Assembly (NCBI GenBank): GCA_965228775.1 | Contig: OZ245840.1 | Coordinates: forward strand, 4,836,001 to 4,900,000 | From: JANQMY01 sp965228775 | GTDB taxonomy: Bacteria; Pseudomonadota; Alphaproteobacteria; JANQMY01 | Length of the DNA stretch: 64,000 nucleotides | Reading direction: 5' to 3' | Shown here: one piece after another, positions 1 through 8,071 of the stretch | Layout: the number at the start of each line of letters is the position of its first letter | Numbering within the stretch: position 1 is the first letter of the stretch | Program-made: the position numbers and the translations under genes | Notes under the pieces: generated by a model | Database searches by the model: none | Seen by the model: the letters and a program-made list of their open reading frames with translations, nothing else | What the model was told of the DNA's origin: nothing

Positions 1-265
1 GAAGTTTATACATGGTCAGGCGCTTCAGCAGTGCGGCGGCGATCGAAGCATCGCAATCCAAAAAGAAGACATCGTCCTGCTCCGCCAAAAAGAATTCGGC
101 GATGATCTTGCCCTGAGGTGTCAGAAGCGCCGCGTAGACGGCCGCGTCCGGCGTCAGTTTTTCAATGTCATTGGTTATCAGTCCTTGCAAAAAGTCGCGT
201 TTCTCGGGGCCGCCGATACGCAGAACGGCTCTGTCGGGAAGGGGGGCAAATTGGATCGTGGTCAT
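1..265 (-). CDS. YgfZ/GcvT-type folate-binding protein, N-terminal part (runs off window)
   Basis: The reverse strand from the ATG at 263-265 is open to the window edge and gives 88 residues beginning MTTIQFAPLPDRAVLRIGG. The stretch FLQGLITNDIEKL (from about residue 25) followed by LLTPQGKIIAEFF is the hallmark N-terminus of the YgfZ family. These are folate-binding relatives of GcvT that help maintain certain iron-sulfur enzymes such as MiaB. The C-terminal part with the family's conserved KGC-type motif lies outside the window, so the family assignment rests on the N-terminus only. It is divergent from the glycosyltransferase gene, with about 100 bp between them. Confidence 0.75.
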   Translation of the reverse strand, partial: MTTIQFAPLPDRAVLRIGGPEKRDFLQGLITNDIEKLTPDAAVYAALLTPQGKIIAEFFLAEQDDVFFLDCDASIAAALLKRLTMYKL

Positions 266-369
266 GGCGGAGCCGGTTCTGTTATGGGTTTCGACAAGGG
301 CCTGTTCACAAACAAGCCCGGCCTTTCTATAAGCCCTGAAGCAGGGCGTTTGAAATCCGGACTTACCAT

Positions 370-1332
370 TTGCGCATTCTTTTCATCACTTCAACCCGTA
401 TCGGCGATGCCGTCTTATCTACCGGCGCGCTCGCTCATCTGGTGGACAACTATCCGGGCGCACGGATAACCGTGGCGTGCGGGCCCGTGGTGGCGCCCCT
501 GTTCGAAGCGATGACGGATGTGCATGAAGTGATCGCGCTCAATAAGAAGAAGTTCGCCGGGCATTGGGTCGACTTGTGGCGGCGGACGGTGGGCAGGTTT
601 TGGGACGTGGTGGTGGATCTGCGCGGGTCCGCAATTTCTTGGGTGCTTCTGGCCAGAAGACGCCATGTGGCAGGGCGCAGCAAAGGTACGTCTCACAAGG
701 TGGTGACGCTGTCTAAAGCGCTGGGGTTAGAGCAGCCCTCCGATCCGCGCATTGTCTTGTCGCCTTCCTATTCCGAAGATGCGGCGCGGCTTCTTGAGGA
801 CGGGCCTTATCTTGCCGTTTGTCCGACCGCCAACTGGGTGGGCAAAAGGTGGCCAGCGGACAGGTTTCTGGAACTCATCCGGCGTCTGACAAATGATAAC
901 GGACCCTTTAGCGGCTCGAAAATTGTCGTGTTCGGCGGTCCAGGCGAAGAGGACATGGCGGCACCGTTGATGGAAGGTCTGGACAGCGAGAGTGTTATCG
1001 ACTTGGTGGGTAAAGTCGATCTGCCGACAGCCTTTGCGTGCTTGAAGAAGACCGATTTCTTCATCGGCAATGATTCCGGTCTCATGCATCTGGCGGCCGC
1101 TGCCGGAATACCCACACTGGGCGTATTCGGCCCAAGTCCGGATGCGCTCTACGCCCCATGGGGGAAAAATTGTATGGTGGTGCGCAGTGAAAGCTATGAG
1201 GCAATCGTCAATAATCCGGAATTCGATCACCGCAAACCGGTTTCCTATATGGACAACCTTTCGGTAGACGCCGTGGAACAGGCGGTCCATTCACTGATCC
1301 AATCGCTGCCGGAAGAGAAAGACAGAAAATGA
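370..1332 (+). CDS. Glycosyltransferase family 9 (heptosyltransferase-like)
   Basis: A 320-residue protein with the GT9 two-lobe pattern. The N-terminal Rossmann strand RILFITSTRIGDAV carries the usual Asp (D13). The linker has KRWP (159-162), and the C-terminal donor-binding lobe has GNDSGLMHLAAAAG with D235 and H240, then GVFGPS. GT9 enzymes transfer ADP-heptose or similar sugars to lipopolysaccharide core at the inner membrane; the actual donor here cannot be read. The start is TTG at 370, chosen because RILFI is the natural family N-terminus. Its stop overlaps the next ATG by four bases (ATGA), so the two are co-translated. Confidence 0.88.
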   Translation: MRILFITSTRIGDAVLSTGALAHLVDNYPGARITVACGPVVAPLFEAMTDVHEVIALNKKKFAGHWVDLWRRTVGRFWDVVVDLRGSAISWVLLARRRHVAGRSKGTSHKVVTLSKALGLEQPSDPRIVLSPSYSEDAARLLEDGPYLAVCPTANWVGKRWPADRFLELIRRLTNDNGPFSGSKIVVFGGPGEEDMAAPLMEGLDSESVIDLVGKVDLPTAFACLKKTDFFIGNDSGLMHLAAAAGIPTLGVFGPSPDALYAPWGKNCMVVRSESYEAIVNNPEFDHRKPVSYMDNLSVDAVEQAVHSLIQSLPEEKDRK

Positions 1333-2675
1333 CAGACACATACGACCTCATTCTATCGGGCGGCACTTGCGTTAATCAGGATGGCATCCACGGGGCCGAT
1401 GTTGGTGTGCGCGATGGAAAAATCGCCTTCATTGGAGATCTGTCAGCCGCGTCCGCGGCACAAACAACCGATGTGACCGGTCTGCACGTGCTTCCGGGCG
1501 TGATCGATTCCCAAGTGCATATGCGCGAGCCGGGCATGGAAGAAAAAGAGGATCTGGAAGCAGGGGGCCGCGCTGCGGTGCTAGGCGGCGTTACGGCTGT
1601 TTTTGAAATGCCGAATACCAAACCGAACACGACCACACCCGAAGCGCTGGCCGACAAGGTGCGCCGGGGAACCGATCGCATGTTCTGTGATTTTGCGTTC
1701 TATGTGGGGGGAACAGCCGAGAACGCTGAGACATTGCCGGAACTGGAGTCGTTGCCCGGTTGTTGTGGGGTCAAAGTGTTTATGGGCTCATCGACCGGCA
1801 CACTGCTGGTCGCCGATGACGAGGGCGTGCGTCACGTGTTGCGGCACGGGCGGCGGCGTGTGGCCTTTCATTCAGAAGACGAGTTTCGTTTGCGCGAGCG
1901 CAGAGAGCTTGCCGTCTTCGGAGACGTCAAAACGCATCCGGTGTGGCGCGACGTGGAAGCGGCCGTCATGTGCACGAAACGGCTGGTAAAGATTGCGCGG
2001 GAAGTGGGGCGCCGTATTCACGTCCTGCATATTTCCACCGCCGATGAAATTCCCATCCTCGCACAAAACAAAGATGTGGCGACGGTTGAAGTAACGCCTC
2101 AGCACCTCACCTTGGCGGCGCCGGAATGTTACGACGAGCTCGGAACGTTTGCGCAGATGAACCCGCCCATCCGCGAGGCCCGTCACCGTGACGGATTATG
2201 GCACGGGCTTGAGCAAGGGGTCTTCGACGTGATTGCCACGGATCACGCACCGCATTTGAAAGAAGAGAAAGAACAGTCCTATCCCAAGTCTCCGTCCGGC
2301 ATGCCGGGCGTGCAGACATTCGTTCCGATCATGCTCGATCACGTGGCGGCGGGGCGGTTGTCTCTCGAACGGCTGGTGGATATGACCTCGCACGGCCCTC
2401 AGCGCGTCTTCGGCGTTGCCGGGAAGGGGCGCCTGGCGGTGGGGTATGACGCTGACTTTACGGTGGTCGACTTGAAGCAGCAAAGGACTATCGAAAATGA
2501 CTGGATCGCATCCAAATGCGGCTGGACGCCTTATGCGGGCAAAACCGTAACCGGATGGCCCAAAGGAACGATCATTCGTGGGCGGACAGTTATGTGGGAA
2601 GATGAGATCCTTGGCAAAGCTGGCGGCCGCCCGGTGCATTTCGTTGAGACTCTTGAGGGTCAAAAAGGGCTCTGA
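1329..2675 (+). CDS. Dihydroorotase-like amidohydrolase lacking the first metal histidine
   Basis: A 448-residue amidohydrolase of the class I dihydroorotase/allantoinase group. The first metal motif, normally HxH, reads DSQVHMREPG (60-69), so residue 62 is Gln where His is expected. Other landmarks are present: K149 in GVKVFMGSSTG (the lysine normally carbamylated), H181, H234 in HVLHIST, the substrate-type motif MNPPIR (277-282) and D305 in ATDHAPH. Dihydroorotases close carbamoyl-aspartate to dihydroorotate in pyrimidine synthesis. No other pyrimidine gene is nearby and it is coupled to a glycosyltransferase, so a catalytically altered or non-pyrimidine role is possible. The stop codon lies inside the terminator stem that follows. 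Confidence 0.8.
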   Translation: MTDTYDLILSGGTCVNQDGIHGADVGVRDGKIAFIGDLSAASAAQTTDVTGLHVLPGVIDSQVHMREPGMEEKEDLEAGGRAAVLGGVTAVFEMPNTKPNTTTPEALADKVRRGTDRMFCDFAFYVGGTAENAETLPELESLPGCCGVKVFMGSSTGTLLVADDEGVRHVLRHGRRRVAFHSEDEFRLRERRELAVFGDVKTHPVWRDVEAAVMCTKRLVKIAREVGRRIHVLHISTADEIPILAQNKDVATVEVTPQHLTLAAPECYDELGTFAQMNPPIREARHRDGLWHGLEQGVFDVIATDHAPHLKEEKEQSYPKSPSGMPGVQTFVPIMLDHVAAGRLSLERLVDMTSHGPQRVFGVAGKGRLAVGYDADFTVVDLKQQRTIENDWIASKCGWTPYAGKTVTGWPKGTIIRGRTVMWEDEILGKAGGRPVHFVETLEGQKGL

Positions 2676-2685
2676 CCCCTTTTTT
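2657..2685 (+). terminator. Intrinsic terminator after the dihydroorotase-like gene
   Basis: GGGTCA (2657-2662) pairs with TGACCC (2673-2678) across a ten-base loop and is followed by a run of T to 2685. The stop codon TGA (2673-2675) is part of the 3' arm. Confidence 0.6.
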
Positions 2686-2703
2686 CTGTTGTTGCGACCT
2701 GAC

Positions 2704-2774
2704 CATCCCACTCCCCCGTCCCAACCACCCGGATACGCTACCCTGGCGGGTGGTTGGGACGGGGGAGTGGGATG
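2704..2774. repeat. Long palindromic repeat, family A copy 1
   Basis: A perfect 27-bp stem (2704-2730 with 2748-2774) around a 17-base loop. The arm reads CATCCCACTCCCCCGTCC then CAACCACCC. Near-identical arms recur at 6246-6318 and, less perfectly, at 51411-51490. All three share a loop containing TACCC. It lies just downstream of a terminator in a 279-bp gene-free gap that holds nothing else I recognise. A dispersed, probably non-autonomous palindromic element is the likeliest explanation. Confidence 0.85.
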
Positions 2775-2954
2775 GCACAGCAATTAAACAAAGAAAAGCG
2801 AGTCCGGGTGATCCACTTTTTGTTGGTTTCCAACTTTGATGATTTGAGATCAGTCGCCTTTAGTCCTCAAACTTGACGTGTCGGCCAATTTGGGGTGGTT
2901 TGTCGCCGAATTTGATCACTCTCAGCACAACGACTGACCTTTCAGCGAGGAAAC

Positions 2955-3941
2955 ATGGCCGATACGTTCCAGGCCCTCATGGTCGAAAAGACCGATGATG
3001 GCCAGAAAACCAGCTTCAAAGACATCTCCACCGACGATCTCATGGAAGGGGACGTGGAGGTCTCGGTTTCCCACTCCACGGTCAATTACAAGGACGGTCT
3101 CGCATTGACCGGAAAGGCGCCCGTTGTCCGGGTTTGGCCGATGATTCCCGGGATCGATTTTGTCGGCACGGTTGAGCAGTCGTCACATGCCGGGTTTGAG
3201 GCCGGTGACGAGGTCATCCTGAACGGGTTTGGCGTCGGTGAGACTCATTTCGGCGGGTATGCAAAACGGGCCCGTGTCAAAGGTGATTGGCTGGTGAAAA
3301 AGCCGTCGGGCCTTTCCCCGGCTCAGACCATGGCGATCGGCACGGCTGGATACACAGCGATGCTGTCGGTTCTGGGCCTCGAAAAAGCTGGCGTGAAGCC
3401 CGAAGACGGGCCGATTGTGGTGACAGGGGCTTCCGGCGGTGTGGGCAGCGTGTCCCTCGCACTGCTGGCTAAGCTCGGCTATCAGTCGATTGCATCGACG
3501 GGCCGTCCGGAAGAAGAAAGCTATCTGAAAGGGCTCGGCGCGAGCGAAATCATCGAACGCAGCGAACTGTCCGGCGACCCGCGCCCGCTCGGCAAGGAAA
3601 GATGGGCAGGCGCCATTGATAGCGTCGGTTCCAAAACGCTCGCCAATGTGATCGCGTCCACAAAATATGGTGGGGTGGTGACGGCCTGCGGTCTTGCACA
3701 AGGTATGGACCTGCCGGCATCAGTCGCGCCGTTCATTTTGCGCGGCGTGTCGTTGCTGGGGATCGATTCGGTCATGGCGCCATTGCCAAAGCGCCAGGAA
3801 GCTTGGGATCGCCTCGCGACGGATTTGGATTTGGCAAAGCTCGAAGCGATGACCAATACCATCAGCTTGGCCGATGTGCCGGAAGCCGCGGACCAAATCA
3901 TGGCCGGTAAAGTGCGCGGTCGGATCGTGGTTGCGCTTTAG
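2955..3941 (+). CDS. acuI: YhdH/AcuI-family quinone oxidoreductase (acrylyl-CoA reductase type)
   Basis: A 328-residue medium-chain reductase without zinc ligands. The N-terminus matches the AcuI/YhdH group: HSTVNYKDGLALTGK, then PMIPGIDFVGTVE. The NADPH-binding fold is marked by VVTGASGGVGSVSLALLAKL. Members reduce acryloyl-CoA to propionyl-CoA with NADPH, detoxifying acrylate made from DMSP or 3-hydroxypropionate. The ATG at 2955 is preceded by GCGAGGA at a good distance. It stands alone between repeat A and a LysE gene. Acrylyl-CoA reductase is inferred from family; a general quinone reductase is the alternative. Confidence 0.85.
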   Translation: MADTFQALMVEKTDDGQKTSFKDISTDDLMEGDVEVSVSHSTVNYKDGLALTGKAPVVRVWPMIPGIDFVGTVEQSSHAGFEAGDEVILNGFGVGETHFGGYAKRARVKGDWLVKKPSGLSPAQTMAIGTAGYTAMLSVLGLEKAGVKPEDGPIVVTGASGGVGSVSLALLAKLGYQSIASTGRPEEESYLKGLGASEIIERSELSGDPRPLGKERWAGAIDSVGSKTLANVIASTKYGGVVTACGLAQGMDLPASVAPFILRGVSLLGIDSVMAPLPKRQEAWDRLATDLDLAKLEAMTNTISLADVPEAADQIMAGKVRGRIVVAL

Positions 3942-3980
3942 TTGCCGCCGGGTCGAAACCAAGCCAGATAGGGCGTCGCG

Positions 3981-4628
3981 TTGGTAGACTTCTTCTTGCT
4001 TGTCTTGGCCGGGATGTTTATTGGCGTCGCCGTCTCGGCGCCGATTGGGGCGGTCAATCTCATCTGCATTCGCCGCACGCTCGAACACGGTCAACTCAAT
4101 GGCATGGTGGCCGGATTAGGGTCGGTGGTGGGCGACGGCATCTTTGCCACCGTGGCGGCGTTCGGGCTGCATGCGGTGCGCGAAGCCATCATGGCCCAAG
4201 AACATATTATCGGTGCGCTTGGCGGCCTGGTGCTGATCGGCATGGGGGCTTACAGTTTTTTCCGGGAACCGCCGGACGAAAACCAGCTGGGGCGGGCGAA
4301 GCTTGTGTCCAACTGGACCGATGATTTGCCCCACGCAATTGGATCGACCTTATTTCTCACCTTGACGAATCCCGCCACCATGCTTGGATTCGCTGTTTTC
4401 TTTGCGAGCCTTCAGGAATTTTTCGGTCAAATTTCTTGGGTGGGGTCCTGGTTCTTGGTAGGAGCCGTGATGGTCGGTTCGACGCTTTGGTGGTTCGGCA
4501 TCACCATTGTCGCCGCGCAGTTTCACGGCAAGCTGAACCGGGATCATTTTTGGCTCATCAATCGTATTTTTGGCGGCCTGATTGCGGCATTCGGCTTTGC
4601 AGTCTGGATTAGTTTACTGTTCTATTGA
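3981..4628 (+). CDS. LysE-family amino acid exporter
   Basis: A 215-residue inner-membrane protein with about six hydrophobic segments. The LysE/RhtB signature sits at the N-terminus: GMFIGVAVSAPIGAVNLICI (residues 11-30), followed by a helix with GLGSVVGDGIF. A second block with LTNPATMLGFAVFFA matches the conserved NP motif of the family. Members export amino acids or related solutes by proton exchange; the substrate is unknown. The start is TTG at 3981, only 39 bases after the preceding gene's stop, which suggests read-through from it. The 3' end lies 37 bases before the next start. Confidence 0.82.
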   Translation: MVDFFLLVLAGMFIGVAVSAPIGAVNLICIRRTLEHGQLNGMVAGLGSVVGDGIFATVAAFGLHAVREAIMAQEHIIGALGGLVLIGMGAYSFFREPPDENQLGRAKLVSNWTDDLPHAIGSTLFLTLTNPATMLGFAVFFASLQEFFGQISWVGSWFLVGAVMVGSTLWWFGITIVAAQFHGKLNRDHFWLINRIFGGLIAAFGFAVWISLLFY

Positions 4629-4665
4629 TTACGTTGCGTCCAACCAAAACAAATCGGAGGAAACA

Positions 4666-6210
4666 ATGAACGGAGCGGAAAGCCTTGTACGCACGCTGGT
4701 GGCCAGCGGTGTGGAAGTCTGTTTCACAAACCCCGGCACATCGGAGATGCACTTTGTGGCCGCTCTCGACCGCGTGGAAGGGATGCGCTCGATCCTGGGA
4801 TTGTTCGAAGGCGTTGTCACGGGGGCTGCCGATGGCTACGCCCGCATGGCCGGAAAGCCTGCCTCCACCTTGCTCCATTTGGGGCCAGGGCTCGGCAACG
4901 GTCTAGCCAATCTGCACAATGCACGGAAAGCCAACACTCCGATCGTCAACATCGTTGGTCAGCATGCGACCTATCACATTCAATACGACGCGCCGCTTAA
5001 CTCGGACATTGTGGGCATTGCCCGGCCCGTATCCGGTTGGGTGAAACAATCGCCTACGGCACAGACGGTCGCTTTGGATGGTGCCTTGGCCGTCGCGGCA
5101 TCTATGGAGCCACCTGGTCAGATTGCAACACTGATTTTGCCTGCCGACACGGCATGGGACGAATCCGCGGGGCCGGTCGCACCCGTCGAGGCGCGCAAGC
5201 CTGCTATTCCGTCTAAGGATGCGGTTGTCGCTGCCGCCAAAGCACTTAAGGAAGCAAAGCGGGGTAGGCTGATGGTTTCCGGTGCTGGGCTTCAAGAGCG
5301 AGGGCTGAAAGCGGCGGGACGTATCGCGGCGGCTACCGGCGCGGAGTTGATTACGGAAACTTTCTATTCCCGCATGCGCCGTGGTGCCGGTTTGGTGAAC
5401 ATAGACAAGCTTCCTTATTTCGCGGAAGACGTTGTTGAAAACATGAAAGGCGTGGATCGTCTGGTGATCGCCGGTGCGAAGCCGCCAGTCGCCTTCTTTG
5501 CCTATCCCGGAAAGCCAAGTTGGCTGACGCCGGAAGATTGCAGCATTCATCAACTGGCCGCGCCGGAAGAAGACGTGATCGCGGGGCTCGAAGCTCTGGC
5601 GGATGAACTTGATGCACCGTCGGAACCCGCAGGCGTTCAAGAGGCCGCCCGTCCGGAACTGCCAACGGGCGACCTGAGTGCCGGGTCCGCAGGAAACACG
5701 GTGGCGGCGCTGCTGCCGGAGAACGCGATTATTTCGGATGAGTCCGCAACGTCCGGATTGGCTCCTTACATTTTGACCGCTGGTGCTGCCCCCTTCGATC
5801 ACCTGCAGCTAACGGGCGGCTCTATCGGCCAAGGAATGCCGCTTGCCACGGGCGCGGCGGTTGCATGCCCGGACCGCAAGGTGGTCTGCCTTCACGGTGA
5901 CGGTGGCGCCATGTACACGGTTCAAGCACTTTGGACACAGGCCCGCGAAAATCTCGACGTGGTGACGGTCATTTTCGCCAATCGGTCCTACGCGATCCTG
6001 AATATCGAGCTGATGCGCGTGGGCGCGGAGAACCCCGGTCCGACGGCTTTGTCGATGCTTGATCTATCCAATCCCAATCTCGATTGGGTGCAGCTTGCTC
6101 AAGGCATGGGCGTGGAAGCCAGCCGCTCAGAGACCGCGGAAGAGTTTAACGACCAATTCGCCGACGCTCTCAAAGTGAAGGGACCGCGCTTGATCGAGGT
6201 GGTCATCTGA
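4666..6210 (+). CDS. Thiamine-diphosphate enzyme, acetolactate synthase large-subunit-like
   Basis: A 514-residue ThDP-dependent enzyme with the three-domain layout of the acetolactate synthase/benzoylformate decarboxylase superfamily. The catalytic glutamate is in GLFEGVVTGAADGYARM (near residue 48). The cofactor site is HGDGGAMYTVQALWTQA ending in IFANRSYAIL, the GDG...N pattern. The start at 4666 is preceded by CGGAGG six bases upstream; an in-frame upstream start at 4582 would overlap the LysE gene and is rejected. No regulatory-subunit gene (ilvH) is adjacent, and the family contains many stand-alone decarboxylases, so acetolactate synthesis is not proven. Confidence 0.8.
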   Translation: MNGAESLVRTLVASGVEVCFTNPGTSEMHFVAALDRVEGMRSILGLFEGVVTGAADGYARMAGKPASTLLHLGPGLGNGLANLHNARKANTPIVNIVGQHATYHIQYDAPLNSDIVGIARPVSGWVKQSPTAQTVALDGALAVAASMEPPGQIATLILPADTAWDESAGPVAPVEARKPAIPSKDAVVAAAKALKEAKRGRLMVSGAGLQERGLKAAGRIAAATGAELITETFYSRMRRGAGLVNIDKLPYFAEDVVENMKGVDRLVIAGAKPPVAFFAYPGKPSWLTPEDCSIHQLAAPEEDVIAGLEALADELDAPSEPAGVQEAARPELPTGDLSAGSAGNTVAALLPENAIISDESATSGLAPYILTAGAAPFDHLQLTGGSIGQGMPLATGAAVACPDRKVVCLHGDGGAMYTVQALWTQARENLDVVTVIFANRSYAILNIELMRVGAENPGPTALSMLDLSNPNLDWVQLAQGMGVEASRSETAEEFNDQFADALKVKGPRLIEVVI

Positions 6211-6245
6211 TTGTTCTGGGCCGCCTTCGGCGGCGGCGTACTTAA

Positions 6246-6318
6246 CCTTCCCACTCCCCCGTCCCAACCACCCGTGCGAGGGTACCCTTGGGGTGGTTGG
6301 GACGGGGGAGTGGGAAGG
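6246..6318. repeat. Long palindromic repeat, family A copy 2
   Basis: A perfect 28-bp stem (6246-6273 with 6291-6318) and 17-base loop. After one mismatch the pairing continues with CTTA/TAAG at 6241-6244 and 6320-6323. It begins about 35 bases after the stop of the ThDP enzyme, so it could also act as a transcript end. The arm is the same as at 2704-2774 apart from its outermost bases, while the loops differ. Confidence 0.85.
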
Positions 6319-6340
6319 CTAAGTCCGTCTAACAAAAAGA

Positions 6341-6592
6341 CTAAACCGCTATGTCCAACCGCTGGGCGCGGGCTTCGGCCCGGACCGCGCGAAGCGCGAT
6401 GGCCGCTTTTTGACGAGCGAGCTGCCGCATGGCTTCTCGGCGGTCGGAATCATCAATGCCGGAATCTTTCAAAACTTCTCTATTGAACGATGCTTCTGCG
6501 ATGCGGTCGCTGAGTGGAGAATTCTTGCGGCGTGTGAGATAGGCGCGCTGAGCGGCAGACGTGTCTGCCTGGGTGAGGGGAGCTGCGAGCAT
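6341..6592 (-). CDS. Small basic hypothetical protein
   Basis: An 83-residue protein beginning MLAAPLTQADTSAAQRAYL. It is charged, rich in Arg and Ala, and predicted helical, with a C-terminal stretch of alternating Arg/Ala (ARQKAAIALRAVRAEARA). I do not recognise a family. The ATG at 6592 is chosen over an in-frame TTG six codons upstream because GGAAGGA sits nine bases before it. The transcript would start beyond a strong hairpin (6611-6647). It lies tail-to-tail with the ThDP gene, separated by repeat A. Confidence 0.55.
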   Translation of the reverse strand: MLAAPLTQADTSAAQRAYLTRRKNSPLSDRIAEASFNREVLKDSGIDDSDRREAMRQLARQKAAIALRAVRAEARAQRLDIAV

Positions 6593-6610
6593 GACGGTGT
6601 GTCCTTCCAA

Positions 6611-6715
6611 CTAAAGCCGTTTGATTTGTTGGAGAAAACGGCTTTAGTTTCTTTGTTGCGCGTTTCCGGACGGTGAACCGGCAATGTACATTCTTGGCAC
6701 TTCACCTGGAAACGC
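6611..6715 (-). repeat. Composite double-hairpin repeat, family B copy 1
   Basis: Two hairpins in tandem. The outer one (6660-6715) pairs GCGTTTCC with GGAAACGC and GGTGAA with TTCACC. The second (6611-6622 with 6636-6647) is a 12-bp perfect stem CTAAAGCCGTTT / AAACGGCTTTAG. Read on the minus strand, the order and spacing match the copy at 11898-12000. The first hairpin is conserved in sequence, whereas the second is conserved only as a stem. This copy's first loop is longer. It resembles intergenic repeats known from rhizobia and relatives. Confidence 0.7.
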
Positions 6716-6853
6716 TAGGGTGGCCACCCCCGCCATACACATGAGCCTAGGAATGCCGCGTAAACAAAACCTCACTGAGGCGCGGCGGCTTTGTGGTCCA
6801 ATTGTGATGATTTCGTGGCGGAGAAATTAGGATTTTAGGAAAACTGGAGGCGC

Positions 6854-7246
6854 CTAACCTCGAGACAGAGAGCGGGCGAGACGCGCGCCTTCGTTCGCCA
6901 GGCGCACGGCACGGCGCTGGCTGGTTGCATCACACGCCGGGTAGTTTGCTTGCTCGCGATAATACCCTTTGTTGAAGCGTTCGATCATTTGATCGGCAAG
7001 CCATTCAGGCGCTTCTTGCGTTTCGATGAGCTTGATCATGGACTGCCGCCATGTTTGCGACTCGTCCGCTTCGCAGAGCGCGCGCAAATGGTGGACCGCC
7101 CCCAAAATTTCTGACAATTCGAGCAATTTTGCCTTGTTGGAGGCCGACAAGGATTGTGCGGTGGCAGGTTGTGCAAAAATCGCCAAAGCGGCCACAAGCA
7201 ATGCCCAGCGCAAAACCTTATTTGTCTTTTCAACTCGCATCAGCAT
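6854..7246 (-). CDS. TIGR02301-family exported protein
   Basis: A 130-residue protein with an N-terminal signal peptide (hydrophobic WALLVAALAIFAQPATAQ, cleavage probably after ATAQ near residue 31). The mature part fits the TIGR02301 family of small periplasmic alphaproteobacterial proteins: LGAVHHLRALCEADESQTWR, and a late NYPACD, giving two Cys that may form a disulfide. Function is unknown. It is divergent from the VOC gene, with only 17 bases between the two starts, so promoters must overlap the opposite gene or be shared. Confidence 0.75.
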   Translation of the reverse strand: MLMRVEKTNKVLRWALLVAALAIFAQPATAQSLSASNKAKLLELSEILGAVHHLRALCEADESQTWRQSMIKLIETQEAPEWLADQMIERFNKGYYREQANYPACDATSQRRAVRLANEGARLARSLSRG

Positions 7247-7263
7247 CCGGTACCTTTAGCATT

Positions 7264-7683
7264 ATGCCGCCCTTTAAGACAGTTCATCTTGATCATGTGG
7301 TCCTAAGAGTTAAGGACATCGATAAATCGATTGCTTTTTATCGAGAGGTGATCGGCGCCGATGTTGAGCGGGAAATGGCTGATTTCGGGCTCTATCAATT
7401 ACGGATTGGCGGGGCATTGATTGATCTGGTTCCGGTCGACTCGCCGCTTGGGCAACAAGGGGGTGGCCCTCCCGTGTCCGACGGCAAAAACTTGGATCAC
7501 TTTGCTATCCGCATTGAACCATTTGAGGTGGAGGCTATCAAAAGCCATCTTTCGGACCACGGTGTAGAGGTCGGCGATCTGGGTATTCGATATGGCGCGG
7601 AAGGCAATGGTCCGTCCGTATACATACAAGATCCGGACGGCAATACGGTGGAACTGAAAGGGCCACCGCGCGATACGATCTGA
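7264..7683 (+). CDS. VOC-family protein (glyoxalase/bleomycin resistance fold)
   Basis: A 139-residue single VOC domain. The first repeat begins VHLDHVVLRVKDIDKSIAFY with a likely metal His in LDHVVL. The second repeat has LDHFAIRIE, and the domain closes with YIQDPDGNTVELKG, where the Glu is the usual last metal ligand. Such proteins are lyases, isomerases, dioxygenases or antibiotic-binding proteins, and the substrate cannot be told. The ATG at 7264 starts the domain directly; the longer frame upstream runs antisense through TIGR02301 and is not used. Confidence 0.82.
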   Translation: MPPFKTVHLDHVVLRVKDIDKSIAFYREVIGADVEREMADFGLYQLRIGGALIDLVPVDSPLGQQGGGPPVSDGKNLDHFAIRIEPFEVEAIKSHLSDHGVEVGDLGIRYGAEGNGPSVYIQDPDGNTVELKGPPRDTI

Positions 7684-7705
7684 CAACGCAGGAGACGGCG
7701 AGAAA

Positions 7706-8071
7706 ATGACGATGAAAATTCCAGATGCGTCCCACCCGATCACGATCGAAAAGGCCGGTACGCAGGTTAAGGTGACATGGCAGGGTAAAGTGATCGCGGA
7801 TACCGATAATGCTCTGGCGTTGGCAGAGTCCACCTATCCGATCGTACATTACATTCCGCGTACCGACGTTTCGCCAGAAGTTCTGGAGCGGTCGGATCAC
7901 ACCACCTATTGCCCCTATAAAGGCACCGCGAATTATTTCAGCCTGGTGAGTGAAAGCGGTCGTGGCGACAATGCGGTGTGGACTTATGAAGACCCATACG
8001 AGGCTGTGGTGCAAATCAAGGACTATGTGGCGTTCTATCCCAACGTCGTCGATGCGATCGAGGTGGGATAG
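7706..8071 (+). CDS. DUF427 domain protein
   Basis: A 121-residue protein covering a single DUF427 domain. Typical features are VTWQGKVIADTDNALALAES, the block YPIVHYIPRTDVSPEVL, the conserved THCPYKG-like segment TTYCPYKGTANYFSL, and the C-terminal VAFYPNVVDAIEV. The biochemical role of the family is not established. It follows the VOC gene by 22 bases with AGGAGACGG upstream of its ATG, so the two probably form an operon. It ends at 8071, exactly where the convergent hydrolase gene's stop begins. Confidence 0.88.
   Translation: MTMKIPDASHPITIEKAGTQVKVTWQGKVIADTDNALALAESTYPIVHYIPRTDVSPEVLERSDHTTYCPYKGTANYFSLVSESGRGDNAVWTYEDPYEAVVQIKDYVAFYPNVVDAIEVG

Noticed and set aside
118..469. Two short plus-strand frames at the left edge
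   Set aside because: They lie antisense to the YgfZ-like gene and extend into the glycosyltransferase in the wrong frame.
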